From: JAFGHJ01 sp964534175
Lineage (GTDB): Bacteria; Hydrothermota; UBA3072
Direction: 5' to 3'
DNA length: 43,583 nt
Assembly: GCA_964534175.1 (NCBI GenBank)
Contig: CAZHNS010000021.1
Span: 1 to 43,583 of the forward strand
Shown piece by piece: positions 25,168 through 34,157 of the stretch. Under the pieces are notes generated by a model. The model was not told where the DNA came from. It worked only from the letters and a program-made list of their open reading frames with translations, and searched no databases. Numbering within the stretch: the stretch's first letter is position 1; every line of letters begins with the position of its first letter. The position numbers were made by a program, and so were the translations under genes.

Positions 25168-25195
25168 TTGAAATATCCTTATATATAACTATAAT
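25168..25195 (+). promoter_or_regulatory. Predicted promoter of the GH2-GH3 operon
   Basis: TTGAAA (25168-25173), 16-bp spacer, TATAAT (25190-25195), 25 bp before the GH2 start. Confidence 0.6.
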
Positions 25196-25220
25196 TGAAT
25201 AAATTGAATTAGGAGGTAAG

Positions 25221-27026
25221 ATGTTAAATAGCCTTCGGTTTCGATGGCAGATTTTCTTTTTATTACCTGTTGTAACTGTAGCTTCAGAATTAATTATTAA
25301 TATTGAAAATAGGAATAAGAAAAGTCTTAACGGGCAGTGGAATGTAATTATAGATCCTTTCGAAAACGGATATTATGATTACCGTTATAAGCCTTCTCAA
25401 TATGGGTATTTTAAAAATGCTAAGCCTGAAAAAAAGAGCGATCTGATCGAATACGATTTTGAGGGGTCTCCTTCCCTCCGGGTTCCCGGAGACTGGAATA
25501 CACAGAACGATAATCTTCTGTTTTACGAGGGGACAATCTGGTATAAGAAATCTTTTAATTATAATAAAAAAGAAGAAAAAAGAGCTTTCATTTATTTTGG
25601 TGCTGCCAACTATCATGCTATCGTTTATCTCAATGGTGAAAAAATTGGAGAACATACCGGAGGCTTTACTCCTTTTAACTTTGAGGTTACAGAAAAGTTG
25701 AAAGAAGGAATTAATTTTATAATAGTAAAGGTCGATAACAGGAGACTTCGCGGTGGAATCCCCACCTTAAATTTCGATTGGTGGAATTACGGGGGACTAA
25801 CGAGAGGAGTTTATCTGGTAGAAGTTCCCCGGGTTTTTATCCGGGATTATATGATACAACTCGAGAAAGGTTCTAGAGAGAAGGTGAAAGGATGGGTTAA
25901 GCTCAGTGGAAAAGAATCCAATCAAGGAATAACCGTCCAAATACCGGAACTTGGTATAAGGGAAAATTTTGAAACAAATGAAAAAGGATTGGCCGAAGTG
26001 ACTTTTAATGGGAATTTTGAGCTCTGGTCTCCCGGGAATCCGAAATTGTATCAGGTGATAATCTCATCAGGTATGGATGAGGTGAAGGATTTGATAGGAT
26101 TCCGCAGTATAGAAGTTGAGGGGAATGAAATAGTTCTTAATGGTTCTTCTGTTTTTTTAAGGGGAATTTCTATTCATGAGGAGTCGCCTCTCAGAAATGG
26201 GAGAGCATATAGCAGGGAAGACAGCAGAATTTTACTTGAATGGGCGAAAGAGTTAAACTGTAATTTTGTTCGACTGGCACATTATCCTCATAATGAAAAT
26301 ATGGTTAGGGTTGCTGATAGTATGGGCATTTTGGTTTGGGCGGAGATTCCGGTTTATTGGACTATAGAGTGGAATAACGAAGAAACCTTTATTAACGCGA
26401 GAAAACAGTTGTCTGAAGTTATAACGCGGGATAAGAATAGGGCTTCTGTTATACTCTGGTCGGTTGGGAATGAAACCCCTCTTTCGGGGCAGCGGCTTAT
26501 TTTTATGAGTAATTTAGCTCAGTTTGCAAGAGATAGGGACTACACCAGGTTAATAACAGCTGCCCTTGAAAATCACTATAAGGACAAAAATACCGTTGTA
26601 ATAAATGATCCTCTGGGAGAATATCTGGATGTTTTAGGTTGTAATGAATATATTGGTTGGTATGACGGGTTGCCTGGTAAGTGTGATAGTATAGAGTGGG
26701 AAACTTTCTATAAGAAACCGCTCATAATGAGTGAATTTGGTGGAGGAGCTTTGTATGGTTTTTATGCGGATACGCTTACACGATGGAGCGAAGAATTTCA
26801 GGAAAATATTTATAAACATCAGGTTTCTATGCTTGATAAAATTAGTTTTTTGAGCGGGACAACACCCTGGATACTTAAAGATTTCAGGTCCCCCAGGCGC
26901 CCTCTGCCGGCAATCCAGGATTATTTCAACCGTAAGGGTTTAGTTTCCGAAACTGGTTTAAAGAAGAAAGCTTTTTATATAATGCTGGAATATTATAATA
27001 AAAAGGAAAGGAGTTCACAAAAATGA
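25221..27026 (+). CDS. Exported GH2 family glycoside hydrolase
   Basis: A 601-residue protein with an N-terminal hydrophobic signal (IFFLLPVVTVASEL) behind positive residues. A GH2 jelly-roll domain (about 35-200: LNGQWNVIIDPFENG, VPGDWNTQ, GTIWYKKSF, YLNGEKIGEHTGGFTPF) is followed by an Ig-like domain and the TIM barrel from about 310. The acid/base is Glu418 in SVGNE and the nucleophile Glu505 in MSEFGGG. GFRSIEVEGNEIVLNG and the overall build resemble beta-glucuronidase/beta-galactosidase relatives. It is translationally coupled to the GH3 gene (ATGA overlap). Substrate unknown; periplasmic cleavage of a beta-glycoside is likely. Ribosome site aggaggt. Confidence 0.92.
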   Translation: MLNSLRFRWQIFFLLPVVTVASELIINIENRNKKSLNGQWNVIIDPFENGYYDYRYKPSQYGYFKNAKPEKKSDLIEYDFEGSPSLRVPGDWNTQNDNLLFYEGTIWYKKSFNYNKKEEKRAFIYFGAANYHAIVYLNGEKIGEHTGGFTPFNFEVTEKLKEGINFIIVKVDNRRLRGGIPTLNFDWWNYGGLTRGVYLVEVPRVFIRDYMIQLEKGSREKVKGWVKLSGKESNQGITVQIPELGIRENFETNEKGLAEVTFNGNFELWSPGNPKLYQVIISSGMDEVKDLIGFRSIEVEGNEIVLNGSSVFLRGISIHEESPLRNGRAYSREDSRILLEWAKELNCNFVRLAHYPHNENMVRVADSMGILVWAEIPVYWTIEWNNEETFINARKQLSEVITRDKNRASVILWSVGNETPLSGQRLIFMSNLAQFARDRDYTRLITAALENHYKDKNTVVINDPLGEYLDVLGCNEYIGWYDGLPGKCDSIEWETFYKKPLIMSEFGGGALYGFYADTLTRWSEEFQENIYKHQVSMLDKISFLSGTTPWILKDFRSPRRPLPAIQDYFNRKGLVSETGLKKKAFYIMLEYYNKKERSSQK

Positions 27027-29332
27027 GTATCTTAAAATTTTTATTTACCTTAATTTTTATTATCCCTATATTATTGCAGGCAAAATCAAATGATGATTTA
27101 AGTTTGCTAAAGCCCCCGATGGATGAGTTTATAGATTCGCTAATGAAGAAAATGACGTTGGAAGAAAAGCTGGGTCAGCTGGCTCAATATGCGGGTGGGG
27201 GCAGTTTGGGATTTAATACCGGAATAGATGATGATAAGAAAGAGATGATAAAAAAGGGTAAAGTCGGGTCGTTTTTACATGTTCTGGGAGCGGATTTTCT
27301 CAGGGATTTGCAGAAAATAGCCGTAGAAGAGTCGCGTCTTGGAATACCTTTGATTTTTGGCCTTGATGTTGTTCATGGTTTGAAAACTATTTTCCCTGTG
27401 CCTCTTGCTTCTGCCTGTAGCTTTGAACCTGAGGCAGTAGAACGAATGACAAGAATTGCGGCGAGCGAGGCTGCAGCTTCCGGAATACACTGGACTTTTG
27501 CTCCCATGGTCGATATAGCACTAGACCCAAGATGGGGGAGAATAGTTGAAGGAGCCGGAGAAGATCCCTATCTGGGTGCAGTTATGTCAAAGGCTCAGGT
27601 TGAGGGATATCAGGGTGATGGTTTAAGCTTTGAGAATACAATTCTTGCTTGCCCGAAACATTTTGTCGCCTATGGTGCAGCCTGTGGGGGACGGGATTAT
27701 AACAGCGTCGAGGTCTCGAAGCGGACTCTGGGCGAAGTTTATCTGCCGCCTTTTCTTGCCGCGGTAAAGGCCGGTGCAGGTTCTCTTATGAATGGATTTA
27801 ACGATATTAACGGAGAGCCTATGGCAAGTAATAGAGAACTGCTAACCGGTTTATTAAGAGAAAAGTGGGGTTTTGAAGGTTTTGTTGTGAGTGATTGGAA
27901 CTCAATCGCTGAGCTTATAAATCACGGTGTAGCAGAAGATAGATTGGATGCGGGGAAAAAGGCTTTGTCTGCGGGTATAGACATGGATATGACAAGCGGA
28001 ATTTTCGGGGAAGAGATTTTAAAGTCCGTGAAAAAAGGCGAAATATCGCAAGAATTGGTAGATAAAGCGGTAAGAAGAATACTCGAGACTAAATATAAGC
28101 TGGGGCTTTTTGATGATCCATTTAAGTATTGTAGGGTCGAAGCTGAGAAGACCGAAATTTTAAAAGAAGAGCATATAAAATTTGCGAAAGAAATGGCATG
28201 CAAATCTATTGTTTTATTGAAAAATGAAAATGGAGTCCTTCCATTGAAAAAAGATTTAGAAAAGATTGCGGTTATTGGACCTCTTGCTGATGACAAACGG
28301 ACGCCTCTCGGTTCATGGAAAGCTGCTGGTGAAGAAAAAAATGTCGTAACTGTACTGGAAGGTATTAAGAATGCTGTGGCTAAGGGTACGGAAGTTCTTT
28401 ATTCCATAGGCTGTGAGGTAAGCGGTGATGATAAGGGTGGATTTAAAGAAGCTGTTTCGGTCGCCTCCGAAGCTGATATCGTTGTTTTGGTTTTAGGCGA
28501 ATCCGCTGATATGAGCGGAGAGGCGCGGAGCCGCTCCGAAATCTGTCTTCCCGGGGTTCAGAGGGAGCTTGCAGAGGAAATAGTGGAAACGGGTGCTAAT
28601 GTAGTAGTTGTACTTATGAATGGAAGGCCTCTTGCTACTCCCTATTTGAGCGAAAATGTTCCGGTGATTCTGGAAACCTGGCTTCTGGGTATTCAGTCGG
28701 GTAATGCTATCGCCGATGTTTTGTTTGGCGACTATAATCCTGGAGGTAAACTTGCTGTTACTATTCCGCGAAGAGTGGGTCAGATTCCCTATTTTTATTA
28801 TCATAAAAACACGGGTAGACCGGCTTCTGATGCTGTAAGGCGACATACTACCCGCTATATTGACTTGCCAATAACTCCTTTATATCCGTTTGGGTATGGA
28901 CTAAGTTATACTAAATTTAAATATTCGGGATTAAAAATAAAAAACAAAAAAGTAGAAGCGAATGATTCTTTGGAGATAAGTTTTTCTCTGAAAAACACAG
29001 GAAAGGTTCCTGGAAGCGAAGTTGTGCAGTTGTATGTTAAGGATGTCGTTGCAAGTGTAGCTCCTCCGGTCAAAAAATTGGTAGGTTTTAGAAGAGTATA
29101 TCTAGGTAAGGGCGAAGAAGTCAGAATTGATATGAAAATGACTGTAAATCTTCTTGGATTTTGCAACAAGGAAATGAGAAAAGTCGTAGAGCCCGGAGAA
29201 GTTAAAATTATGATAGGCAGCTCCTCCGAAGATATACGGCTCGATGATTCTTTTACGATCGAGGGAAAAGTTAGCGAAGTCGATGAATCGGAAATTTATT
29301 ATACGGAAGTAAGCTCGGAAGTTAACAAGTAA
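27023..29332 (+). CDS. Exported GH3 beta-glucosidase (BglX-like)
   Basis: A 769-residue protein with a signal peptide (ILKFLFTLIFIIPILLQAKS). The order is GH3 N-terminal barrel (KMTLEEKLGQLAQ, DVVHGLKTIFPVPL, GRIVEGAGEDPYLG, KHFVAYGA) with nucleophile Asp291 in GFVVSDWNS; the GH3 C-terminal domain (SIVLLKNENGVLPL, ESADMSGEARSRSEICLPG); and a fibronectin-like domain (YPFGYGLSYTKFKYS, GSEVVQLYVKD). This is the full BglX-type architecture. It should act in the periplasm, cutting terminal beta-glucosyl (or xylosyl) residues released with the GH2 enzyme. ATGA overlap with GH2 shows a two-gene operon. Confidence 0.95.
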   Translation: MSILKFLFTLIFIIPILLQAKSNDDLSLLKPPMDEFIDSLMKKMTLEEKLGQLAQYAGGGSLGFNTGIDDDKKEMIKKGKVGSFLHVLGADFLRDLQKIAVEESRLGIPLIFGLDVVHGLKTIFPVPLASACSFEPEAVERMTRIAASEAAASGIHWTFAPMVDIALDPRWGRIVEGAGEDPYLGAVMSKAQVEGYQGDGLSFENTILACPKHFVAYGAACGGRDYNSVEVSKRTLGEVYLPPFLAAVKAGAGSLMNGFNDINGEPMASNRELLTGLLREKWGFEGFVVSDWNSIAELINHGVAEDRLDAGKKALSAGIDMDMTSGIFGEEILKSVKKGEISQELVDKAVRRILETKYKLGLFDDPFKYCRVEAEKTEILKEEHIKFAKEMACKSIVLLKNENGVLPLKKDLEKIAVIGPLADDKRTPLGSWKAAGEEKNVVTVLEGIKNAVAKGTEVLYSIGCEVSGDDKGGFKEAVSVASEADIVVLVLGESADMSGEARSRSEICLPGVQRELAEEIVETGANVVVVLMNGRPLATPYLSENVPVILETWLLGIQSGNAIADVLFGDYNPGGKLAVTIPRRVGQIPYFYYHKNTGRPASDAVRRHTTRYIDLPITPLYPFGYGLSYTKFKYSGLKIKNKKVEANDSLEISFSLKNTGKVPGSEVVQLYVKDVVASVAPPVKKLVGFRRVYLGKGEEVRIDMKMTVNLLGFCNKEMRKVVEPGEVKIMIGSSSEDIRLDDSFTIEGKVSEVDESEIYYTEVSSEVNK

Positions 29333-29339
29333 TATAAGT

Positions 29340-29418
29340 TCTTAATGTTTTATTCGCAGGTTGTGGGTTGGCTGGGTTTTGTTTTGACTCGTGACGCATG
29401 ACTCGTGACTGATGACAG
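29340..29418. repeat. Intergenic low-complexity repeat copy 3
   Basis: It contains GGGTTTTGTTTTGACTCGTG (from 29374), almost the same as GGGCTTTGTTTTGACTCGTG at 36598. It also contains GACTGATGAC, repeated exactly at 37617. It lies directly before the metal-operon promoter. Confidence 0.65.
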
Positions 29419-29449
29419 TTTTCACCTCCAGGGTAAAAATATATCCCTC

Positions 29450-29494
29450 TTGACAAAAGGGGTTTTGGTGTTACCTTTCATCAGAAAGTAACAC
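29450..29494 (+). promoter_or_regulatory. Promoter and palindromic operator of the metal-uptake operon
   Basis: TTGACA (29450-29455) is followed by a weak -10 (TACCTT, 29472-29477) inside an inverted repeat at 29468-29494. The arms are GTGTTAC-c-TTTC and GAAAGTAACAC around a 4-bp centre. Because it covers the -10 and start site, a repressor binding here would shut off the operon. It does not match the Fur, Zur, MntR or NikR boxes I know. No T-run follows, so it is not a terminator. Confidence 0.6.
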
Positions 29495-29514
29495 TAAATA
29501 AAAGGGGGTTATTA

Positions 29515-31302
29515 ATGATTATTTTGTTGATGTATGTATTGTCGGTTGTGGATTCGACGGAATTCGTTATGGATACTTTAGGCTCTAAGATGTATATTTC
29601 CGAAGGTGTGGTAGTTACGGCAAGTAGATACGAAGAAGATATTTCCGATATTTCTGCTTCGATTTCCGTGATGAGCGAGGAAGACATGAACTTGATGAAT
29701 TCTTATATTGCTCCCGATTTGCTATCCGGTGTTCCCGGTGTTGAAGTTATGAAGACGGGGAATTTCGGGAGGGCTGATGTGGTGATAAGAGGTATCGGTA
29801 ATAACGGAAGGAAACTCGGTTTCCTTGTCGACGGCAGGCCCGAGAAGATGGCTATATATGGTTGTGCTGTTACCCATACATTTCCTCTTCATAATGTAAA
29901 GAAAATAGAAGTTGTTAAAGGACCTCTTTCTTCTCTGTACGGTTCGGGGGCTATGGGTGGAGTTGTAAATATTTTAACCAGACAGCCTTCCGGAGATGAT
30001 GAGATAAGTTTTTCGTATGATTACGGAAGTTTTAATACTCACAATATAACGGGTTCTTTTGGGGAGTCTTTCTCGAAATTGGATTTTCTGGGTACCGTGC
30101 AAAAGAATTCATCCGATGGGTACCAGGAGAATTCAGCTTCGAATACTGATGCTTATCAGGGTAATTTAGTGTACAATATTAATGAAGCTTGGAAAATTGA
30201 AAATTATGCCAAATACGTAGATGCTTACAAGCAGGATCCGGCTACTGTAGGAGATACTTCTGTCCCCGATGGTTACCAGAATTACGAAAGGGGAGCTTTC
30301 GATGTTTCTGTGCACGGAGAAATGGATAAAATCGATTTTCAGACAAAGGGCTACCGGACTTATGGTTATCATGAGTTTTCTGACGGATGGGAGTCGAGGG
30401 ATAGAACGGATGGTTTGAATTCTTCGGTTAGACTATCTTTTTTAAAAGGAAATGAGACTCAAGGCGGCTTTGAACTTTATAAGCAATACGGGCACTGGAT
30501 TTCTACCGGCGGAGAGTGGGATAGGACAGTATATGAAGGTTTTATTCATAGTGAGCAGAAAACTTCGTTTGTTAATCTTGCGGGGGGTGTAAGATATACT
30601 TACGTAAAAGACTCAGATGGAGTTTTTTCCTATGACGGAGGAATTGTCTTTAAATACAATGATACGAGAGTACGGGGTAGAATAGGCAAGGGCTTTAGAC
30701 TTCCTTCTTTTAATGATCTCTATCTTTTTTCTTCCTCGAATCCTTCCCTCGCGGCTGAGGAACTCATGAGTTACGAGATCGGTTTAAGACAGAAATTAGC
30801 CGATATTGCGGATTTCGATATAGCTCTGTATCGTATGAATACAAACAATTTTATAAGGTTCTCTCCCGCGAGCGGGCAGTTTGAGAATGTGGATTCATTA
30901 ACGGAAGAAGGGCTGGAAACTTCTCTGGGTATATATCCTGTTAATTGTTTAGAATTAGAAATTTCTTATTCTTATATAGATAGGGATGAAAGAACGCAGG
31001 GTGTTCCGGGTCGGAAGCTGAGCGGAAGTGTAACGTTTGAGAGAGGAATTCTGGAAGGAAGGTTGAGCGGGAGGTATTTAACCGACTATTACGCGGCGGA
31101 TAATCACTCGCAAGAGATTCCTTCCTATTATGTCTTTGATTTTCGTTTGAATGTTAAACCTAAGGATTATGTGTCTGTATCTTTAGGTGTCGATAATATA
31201 CTTGATGAGTACTATGAGCGGTATGTTGAAGTGCCTAATGCAACAGGTTTGTATAGTATGCCTGGCAGGACTTTTAAGATAGGAATTTCTCTCGTAAAAT
31301 GA
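29515..31302 (+). CDS. TonB-dependent outer-membrane receptor
   Basis: A 595-residue protein. A TonB-box-like EGVVVTASR lies near residue 40, then the plug domain (SYIAPDLLSGVPGVEVMK, RADVVIRGIG, KIEVVKGPLSSLYGSGAMGGVVNIL) and a 22-strand-type barrel ending in PGRTFKIGISLVK. The N-terminal signal is short (MIILLMYVLSVVDS). A plug loop carries Cys117 and His121 (YGCAVTHTFP), possible metal ligands. It is first in an operon with ABC-type metal transport genes and overlaps the next by 4 bp, so it probably imports a metal or metal complex across the outer membrane. The ribosome site is aaaggggg. Confidence 0.92.
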   Translation: MIILLMYVLSVVDSTEFVMDTLGSKMYISEGVVVTASRYEEDISDISASISVMSEEDMNLMNSYIAPDLLSGVPGVEVMKTGNFGRADVVIRGIGNNGRKLGFLVDGRPEKMAIYGCAVTHTFPLHNVKKIEVVKGPLSSLYGSGAMGGVVNILTRQPSGDDEISFSYDYGSFNTHNITGSFGESFSKLDFLGTVQKNSSDGYQENSASNTDAYQGNLVYNINEAWKIENYAKYVDAYKQDPATVGDTSVPDGYQNYERGAFDVSVHGEMDKIDFQTKGYRTYGYHEFSDGWESRDRTDGLNSSVRLSFLKGNETQGGFELYKQYGHWISTGGEWDRTVYEGFIHSEQKTSFVNLAGGVRYTYVKDSDGVFSYDGGIVFKYNDTRVRGRIGKGFRLPSFNDLYLFSSSNPSLAAEELMSYEIGLRQKLADIADFDIALYRMNTNNFIRFSPASGQFENVDSLTEEGLETSLGIYPVNCLELEISYSYIDRDERTQGVPGRKLSGSVTFERGILEGRLSGRYLTDYYAADNHSQEIPSYYVFDFRLNVKPKDYVSVSLGVDNILDEYYERYVEVPNATGLYSMPGRTFKIGISLVK

Positions 31303-32069
31303 ATCTACTTTTTTTGATTTTAAGTATGGGAATAGTTACTTCGACAACAGATATATCTTCTGTTGTCGAGGCTGTTGCTCCCGATGATGCTAAAGTGGTT
31401 AATATTGTGCCTGACGGAGTTTGTCCCGGGCACTTTGACCTCTCTCCTGTTGAAGTAAATTTAATTTTTTTATCCGACTTGATTATCTATCACGGTTACG
31501 AATCCTGGTTTAAAAAGATAGAAGAATTAAAACTCGATATTAAAATAGTTGATTTGCAGACTGATGGAAGTTGGATGATTCCCGAGGTATACCTACAAGG
31601 AGCTCTGGAGATTTCAAATATTTTAAAAAGAGAATTCAATTCTGATACTGTCCGTGTAGGTGAAATAGAAAAAAAATACAACAGACTTAAAATGAGAATA
31701 GATTCTCTTTCCTATATAATTGAGAAAAAAAGAAAAGCTATAAAAGGGATCAAGGTTATCTGTAATGAACATCAAAAAGATTTACTCGAATTTCTTGGCG
31801 CAGAAGTTGTTTCTGTTTTTTCTCCTGGAGATGAAATATCTCTTAAAGAAATCTCAGAAGTGGTTAAAATCGGAAAAGAGGAGAACGTTCAAGTAGTTGT
31901 GGATAATCTCCAGAACGGTCAAAAGGTTGGTAGGACAATAGCAGATGAATTGAAGACTAATTATATAATTTTCTCCAATTTCCCGGGTAAAGAGGGTTAT
32001 AAGGTAACTCTTTTAAATAATATAGATCTTTTGCTGGAAATTTTAAGTGATAAAAATACAGAAAGTTAG
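31299..32069 (+). CDS. Divergent ZnuA/TroA-like metal ABC substrate-binding protein
   Basis: A 256-residue protein with a short hydrophobic N-terminus (LLFLILSMGIV) as export signal. TSTTDISSVVEAV and VPDGVCPGHFDLSP match the start of cluster A-I metal-binding proteins, with first ligand His45 in the usual HFxxxP context. His158 (CNEHQKDLLEFLG) matches the third ligand. The second-ligand site, normally DPHxW, reads DGSWM with serine at 91. The C-terminal Asp of LDPL is replaced in IIFSNFPG. Cys42, His65 and Cys155 may serve instead. It probably delivers a metal to the ABC permease, perhaps not zinc. Confidence 0.82.
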   Translation: MNLLFLILSMGIVTSTTDISSVVEAVAPDDAKVVNIVPDGVCPGHFDLSPVEVNLIFLSDLIIYHGYESWFKKIEELKLDIKIVDLQTDGSWMIPEVYLQGALEISNILKREFNSDTVRVGEIEKKYNRLKMRIDSLSYIIEKKRKAIKGIKVICNEHQKDLLEFLGAEVVSVFSPGDEISLKEISEVVKIGKEENVQVVVDNLQNGQKVGRTIADELKTNYIIFSNFPGKEGYKVTLLNNIDLLLEILSDKNTES

Positions 32070-32802
32070 TAAATCCTTTAACGGCAAAAAGGTTTTATCT
32101 GACATTTCTCTCGATATAAAAAAACAAGATTTTGTCGCAATAATAGGTCCGAACGGAGCGGGGAAAACAACTTTGCTTAAGACTATTAATGGACTTATTA
32201 TTCCTGATAGGGGGGAAGTTAGAGTTCTCAACCGGAATCCGTACAAAAGCGGGCTCGCGGTAAGAAAAAAAATCGGTTTTATTTTTCAGAATGAATTTAT
32301 CGTTAAGAATGTTCCTCTTTCGGTTAAGGATGTAGTCTGTGTTGGTAGAATAGGAGTTAAAGGACTTTTTAAAAATCTCGATAAAGAAGATCTTGCATCT
32401 GTAGAGAAAGCTATGGGAGAGGTTGGTATCATGGACCTTGAGGGTAGACCTGCAGGTTTTCTGTCCGGAGGAGAACAAAGAAAAGTATCGATTGCAAGAG
32501 AACTGGCAAGAGATGTCGAGATTCTTTTGTTGGACGAGATTCTTATGAATCTAGACCCTGCTTCGCAGATGGAAATTAACAGTCTGATTTCCGGTATTTA
32601 TAAAAAGCATAAATTGACTATAGTTTTTGTAACTCATCTTCTCAGATATTTACCCAAGGAGATTACCAGGGTGGTAGCGCTTAAGGACGGTAAATTATTC
32701 GGTGATTTTTCAGCGCGTGATGTCGATTCGAAAGATTTATCCAGTCTTTACGGTATAAACGAGGAAAGCTTAAAAAAGTATGTGGGAAATTTTAAGTTAT
32801 AG
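32047..32802 (+). CDS. Metal ABC transporter ATP-binding protein (ZnuC-like)
   Basis: A 251-residue ATPase starting at GTG 32047, overlapping the binding-protein gene by 23 bp; MIKIQKVSKSF is the normal family start. It has Walker A GPNGAGKTTLL, signature LSGGEQRKVSIAR, Walker B EILLLDEI and the switch His in FVTHLL. It drives uptake through the membrane protein encoded next. ZnuC/MntB-type by context. Confidence 0.94.
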   Translation: MIKIQKVSKSFNGKKVLSDISLDIKKQDFVAIIGPNGAGKTTLLKTINGLIIPDRGEVRVLNRNPYKSGLAVRKKIGFIFQNEFIVKNVPLSVKDVVCVGRIGVKGLFKNLDKEDLASVEKAMGEVGIMDLEGRPAGFLSGGEQRKVSIARELARDVEILLLDEILMNLDPASQMEINSLISGIYKKHKLTIVFVTHLLRYLPKEITRVVALKDGKLFGDFSARDVDSKDLSSLYGINEESLKKYVGNFKL

Positions 32803-33586
32803 TTATTTACAAAACGCATTAATGGGTTCTATTCTTGCGGGTGTGGGGCTTGGTATAGTGGGTGTTTGGGTAGTTTTACTTCGGATTCCTTTTGTCGGAG
32901 TTGCCATATCTCATGCCGCTTTTGCCGGTTCTGTAATAGGACTTCTTTTTGGTGTGAATCCTATTATGATGGCAATAGTTTTTTCTCTGTTGGCTTCGAT
33001 TTTGATCGGTCCTATAGCGGAAAGATCGGGCCTCGAGGCAAACGTTATCATAGGCATTATTTTTTCTCTTGTTTTGGGTGTTGCTTTCCTTGGTCTGGGC
33101 TTAATACCAGGTCCGAAAACAGAGGCTTTTAATCTTATCTGGGGTAGTATTCTAACTCTTTCAAGAATAAATATATATTTGAATGCGGGAGTAACTTTTC
33201 TCGTGATTGTTTTTTTACTTATTTTCGGTAAAGAAATTAAAGCGGTATTTTATAACAGAGAGGTTGCTATGGCGTCCGGGATACCAGAAAAGTTTATTTT
33301 TTTTAGTCTTCTTTTCCTATCTGGATTTGTTATTTGTTTAAATTTAAACACAATTGGCGGAATATTGATTTTTAGTCTTCTAATAAACCCTCCTTCGGCT
33401 GCGAGGATTCTGACTCACAACCTTTCTAAAATGTATCTTCTTTCAATTCTTTTCGGTATTCTTTCGTGTTTATGTGGCCTTCTATTTTCTTATATATTCC
33501 GTGCACCTGCCGGAGCAACGATAATAATCGTTTCTTCGCTTATTTTCATAATTTCTCTGGCTTTAAGAGGTAGAAATGAGCGTTGA
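32780..33586 (+). CDS. Metal ABC transporter permease (ABC-3 family, ZnuB-like)
   Basis: A 268-residue protein of about eight helices. NALMGSILAGVGLGIVGVWVVLLRIPFVGVAISHAAFAG is the conserved ABC-3 start. SGIPEKFIFF and NTIGGILIFSLLINPPSAAR are the cytoplasmic coupling region and later helices. It overlaps the ATPase gene by 23 bp. It forms the channel for Zn2+, Mn2+ or a related metal. Confidence 0.94.
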   Translation: MWEILSYSYLQNALMGSILAGVGLGIVGVWVVLLRIPFVGVAISHAAFAGSVIGLLFGVNPIMMAIVFSLLASILIGPIAERSGLEANVIIGIIFSLVLGVAFLGLGLIPGPKTEAFNLIWGSILTLSRINIYLNAGVTFLVIVFLLIFGKEIKAVFYNREVAMASGIPEKFIFFSLLFLSGFVICLNLNTIGGILIFSLLINPPSAARILTHNLSKMYLLSILFGILSCLCGLLFSYIFRAPAGATIIIVSSLIFIISLALRGRNER

Positions 33587-34145
33587 TTGTTTTGAGAAAT
33601 GGGCGGAGAACTGGGGGGTTTCAGCGGAATCAAAAGTGGTTGCGGGAATTTTTGTTAAAGAGTTAATCGGCAAGGATTCTGACTTTATTCTGGATTTGGC
33701 TTGCGGTAAGGGAGTATTGCGGGATTATTTTCATGCTAATGCTCCTGCTTCAAAGGTCGTTTATATAGATAAAGCTTTTGCAATGATTAGAGGCTTGAAG
33801 GAAGCCTATCCCAATGAGTTTGCGGTAAGGGGAGAAGGTGAGAATATTCCTTTTGATAGCGATAAATTTGATACGGTTATCATTTTCAATTCTTTTCCAC
33901 ATTTTAGGGATAAAGATAAGACGATTTCAGAATGTTATCGAATTTTAAAGAAAGGCGGCAGATTAATAATAGGGCACTCCATGACTCCCGAGGAAATAAA
34001 CCAGTTGCATAAAAATGTGGGTGATCAGGTTGAGAATCACAGATTACCTGAAAAGGACGTTTTTATAGGAATGTTTACAAAGAATGGGTTTAAAAATGTC
34101 GAATATTTTGTTGACGGATATTTTTATGTGATAGGATTTAAGTAA
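33576..34145 (+). CDS. Class I SAM-dependent methyltransferase linked to metal uptake operon
   Basis: A 189-residue protein overlapping the permease gene by 11 bp. Motif I is ILDLACGKGVL, post-I is VVYIDKAFAM, motif II is FDTVIIFNSFPHF and motif III is LKKGGRLIIGHSM. The C-terminal part (HSMTPEEINQLHKNVGD, then FKNVEYFVDGYFYVIGFK) differs from common UbiE-like enzymes. Tight coupling to a metal importer suggests it modifies a metallophore or uses the imported metal, but the substrate is unknown. Confidence 0.85.
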   Translation: MSVDCFEKWAENWGVSAESKVVAGIFVKELIGKDSDFILDLACGKGVLRDYFHANAPASKVVYIDKAFAMIRGLKEAYPNEFAVRGEGENIPFDSDKFDTVIIFNSFPHFRDKDKTISECYRILKKGGRLIIGHSMTPEEINQLHKNVGDQVENHRLPEKDVFIGMFTKNGFKNVEYFVDGYFYVIGFK

Positions 34146-34157
34146 TGAAAAAACTAA

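Noticed and set aside
29468..29494. Riboswitch or terminator before the outer-membrane receptor
   Set aside because: A single dyad with a 4-bp centre, overlapping the -10, with no T-run and too short for a cobalamin or other riboswitch.
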